The notes under the pieces are model-generated. The model saw only the letters and a list, made by a program, of their open reading frames with translations. It was not told the DNA's origin and made no database searches. Shown here one piece after another: positions 62,943 through 64,000 of a stretch of DNA of 64,000 nt. Source of the stretch: Breoghania sp037026715 (GTDB lineage Bacteria > Pseudomonadota > Alphaproteobacteria > Rhizobiales > Stappiaceae). The stretch spans positions 496,001 through 560,000 of the forward strand of contig NZ_JBANCG010000003.1 of assembly GCF_037026715.1 (NCBI RefSeq), read 5' to 3'. A program made the translations under genes and the position numbers. The first letter of the stretch is position 1, and the number at the start of each line of letters is the position of its first letter.

Positions 62943-64000
62943 ATGTTGAGTGAGACGGACAGGATCCAGGGGGATGACCGACGCGCGTCTTCGCGGCGAT
63001 GGAAGATGGCGGCACGTCATGTCGCCGTCGGTCTAATGGCTGGCGTTATGCTGGCGGGAGCGGGGCTCGGCACGGCCGCCCAGGCTGCGGAGAAGACCAT
63101 CACGGCGGTCATGCATTCCGGCCTTCGGGTGCTCGACCCGATCATCACCACCGCCCATATCGTGCGCGATCATGGCTACATGATCTACGACGTGCTGGTG
63201 GCGCAGGACCATACGTTCACGCCGAAGCCGCAGATGGCCGACTGGACGATCTCGGATGACAAGACCGTCTACACCTTCACGCTGCGCGACGGGCTGAAGT
63301 TCCATGACGGCAAGCCGGTGACGGCGGCCGATGCTGTCGCCTCGCTGAAGCGCTGGGGACAGCGCGATTCCGGCGGCCAGCTCATCTTCGACGTTACCGA
63401 CAGCCTTGAGGCCAAGGACGACAAGACCATCGTGTGGACCCTGAAGGAGCCCTATCCGCCACTTCTCGACACGATCTCCAAGCAGTCGGCCATCCCGCCC
63501 TTCATCATGCCGGCAAGTGTCGCGGCGACGCCGCCGGACCAGGCCATCACCAACTACATCGGCTCCGGCCCGTTCCGCTTCGTGGAGAGCGAGTACCAGC
63601 CCGGCGTCTCGGTCACCTACGAGAAATTCGCGGACTATGTGCCGCGCGACGAGCCGTCCGACTGGATGGCAGGCGGCAAGGTGGTGAATGTCGACAAGGT
63701 GAAGTGGGTGACGATGCCCGACGCCCAGACCACCATCAATGCGCTGCTGTCCGGCGAGATCGACTATCAGGAACAGGTGCCGGTCGACCTGCTGCCGATC
63801 CTGCAGGCGAGCGAGGACGTGACGGTGGAGGTGCGCGATCCGCTGGGCTTCCAGTCCATCGGACGGATGAACTTCCTCTATCCGCCCTTCGACAACGTGA
63901 AGATCCGCAAGGCGGCGATGATGGCGCTGAGCCAGCAGGACATCATGGGCACGCTGGTCGGAAATCCCGACTACTACAAGATTTGCGGCGCGATGTTCGG
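62943..64000 (+). CDS. peptide ABC transporter substrate-binding protein (DppA/OppA-like), 3' end outside window
   Basis: 352 codons are present of a family-5 binding protein that usually has about 520-540 residues. An N-terminal signal sequence (about 22-50) ends with an A-x-A site (AAQAAE). The mature part has SGLRVLDPIITTAHIVRDHGY, TFTLRDGLKFHDGKPVTAAD and IGSGPFRFVE, all typical of DppA/OppA-type proteins. The frame runs open to the window end. It is probably the first gene of a peptide importer operon that continues beyond the window, downstream of the M81 peptidase. Confidence 0.9.
   Translation, partial: MLSETDRIQGDDRRASSRRWKMAARHVAVGLMAGVMLAGAGLGTAAQAAEKTITAVMHSGLRVLDPIITTAHIVRDHGYMIYDVLVAQDHTFTPKPQMADWTISDDKTVYTFTLRDGLKFHDGKPVTAADAVASLKRWGQRDSGGQLIFDVTDSLEAKDDKTIVWTLKEPYPPLLDTISKQSAIPPFIMPASVAATPPDQAITNYIGSGPFRFVESEYQPGVSVTYEKFADYVPRDEPSDWMAGGKVVNVDKVKWVTMPDAQTTINALLSGEIDYQEQVPVDLLPILQASEDVTVEVRDPLGFQSIGRMNFLYPPFDNVKIRKAAMMALSQQDIMGTLVGNPDYYKICGAMF

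Overview
The window is a GC-rich, densely coded chromosome segment with no rRNA, tRNA, transposase, phage or CRISPR signal. Gene content points to an alphaproteobacterium, probably of the Hyphomicrobiales. The main clues are UgpBAEC-type ABC cassettes, NAD-dependent FdsGBA formate dehydrogenase, DgcAB with a dedicated ETF pair, EgtBD, an RquA-like methyltransferase and paired intergenic palindromes. Genus-level placement is not possible from the sequence alone.

Layout. 1-3531 (minus): HlyD-type adaptor and RbbA-like fused exporter, the latter cut by the window edge. 3826-6840 (minus): universal stress protein and the NAD salvage pair pncA-pncB. 6985-15764: a TetR regulator facing a plus-strand cluster of ABC transporter, OsmC-like protein, acyl-CoA-dehydrogenase-fold flavoprotein, double rhodanese, FAD reductase and cyanase. 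Matching operator-like sites lie in front of both arms. 15808-18779 (minus): ergothioneine genes egtB-egtD followed after 3 nt by a phosphopantetheinyl transferase. 19610-24647: PaaK-like ligase, RquA-like methyltransferase and a PAS-GGDEF-EAL protein. 24947-31181: UgpCAEB-type ABC importer with a PHP metallohydrolase, and a divergent HAD phosphatase. 31266-32702: GabD-like aldehyde dehydrogenase.

33407-49771 (plus) is a methylamine/betaine catabolic block: two GlxA/AraC regulators, soxBDAG, dgcAB, an ETF pair and gbcAB. It converges on the betaine importer proVWX (minus, 53153-49884). Together these take glycine betaine to dimethylglycine, sarcosine and glycine. The released one-carbon units can end as formate, which the adjacent fdsGBA/fdsD formate dehydrogenase (59004-53698, minus) would oxidise to CO2 with production of NADH. 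soxB, dgcA and gbcA are each preceded by a TGTCG direct repeat spaced 20-21 bp, a likely shared AraC-type operator.

60172-64000: an IclR regulator opposite an M81/MlrC-type peptidase and the start of a peptide ABC transporter.

The least conventional module is the TetR/cyanase cluster (6985-15764). It combines sulfane-sulfur enzymes, an unusual flavoprotein and cyanase, and may degrade an unidentified compound that yields cyanate or thiocyanate.
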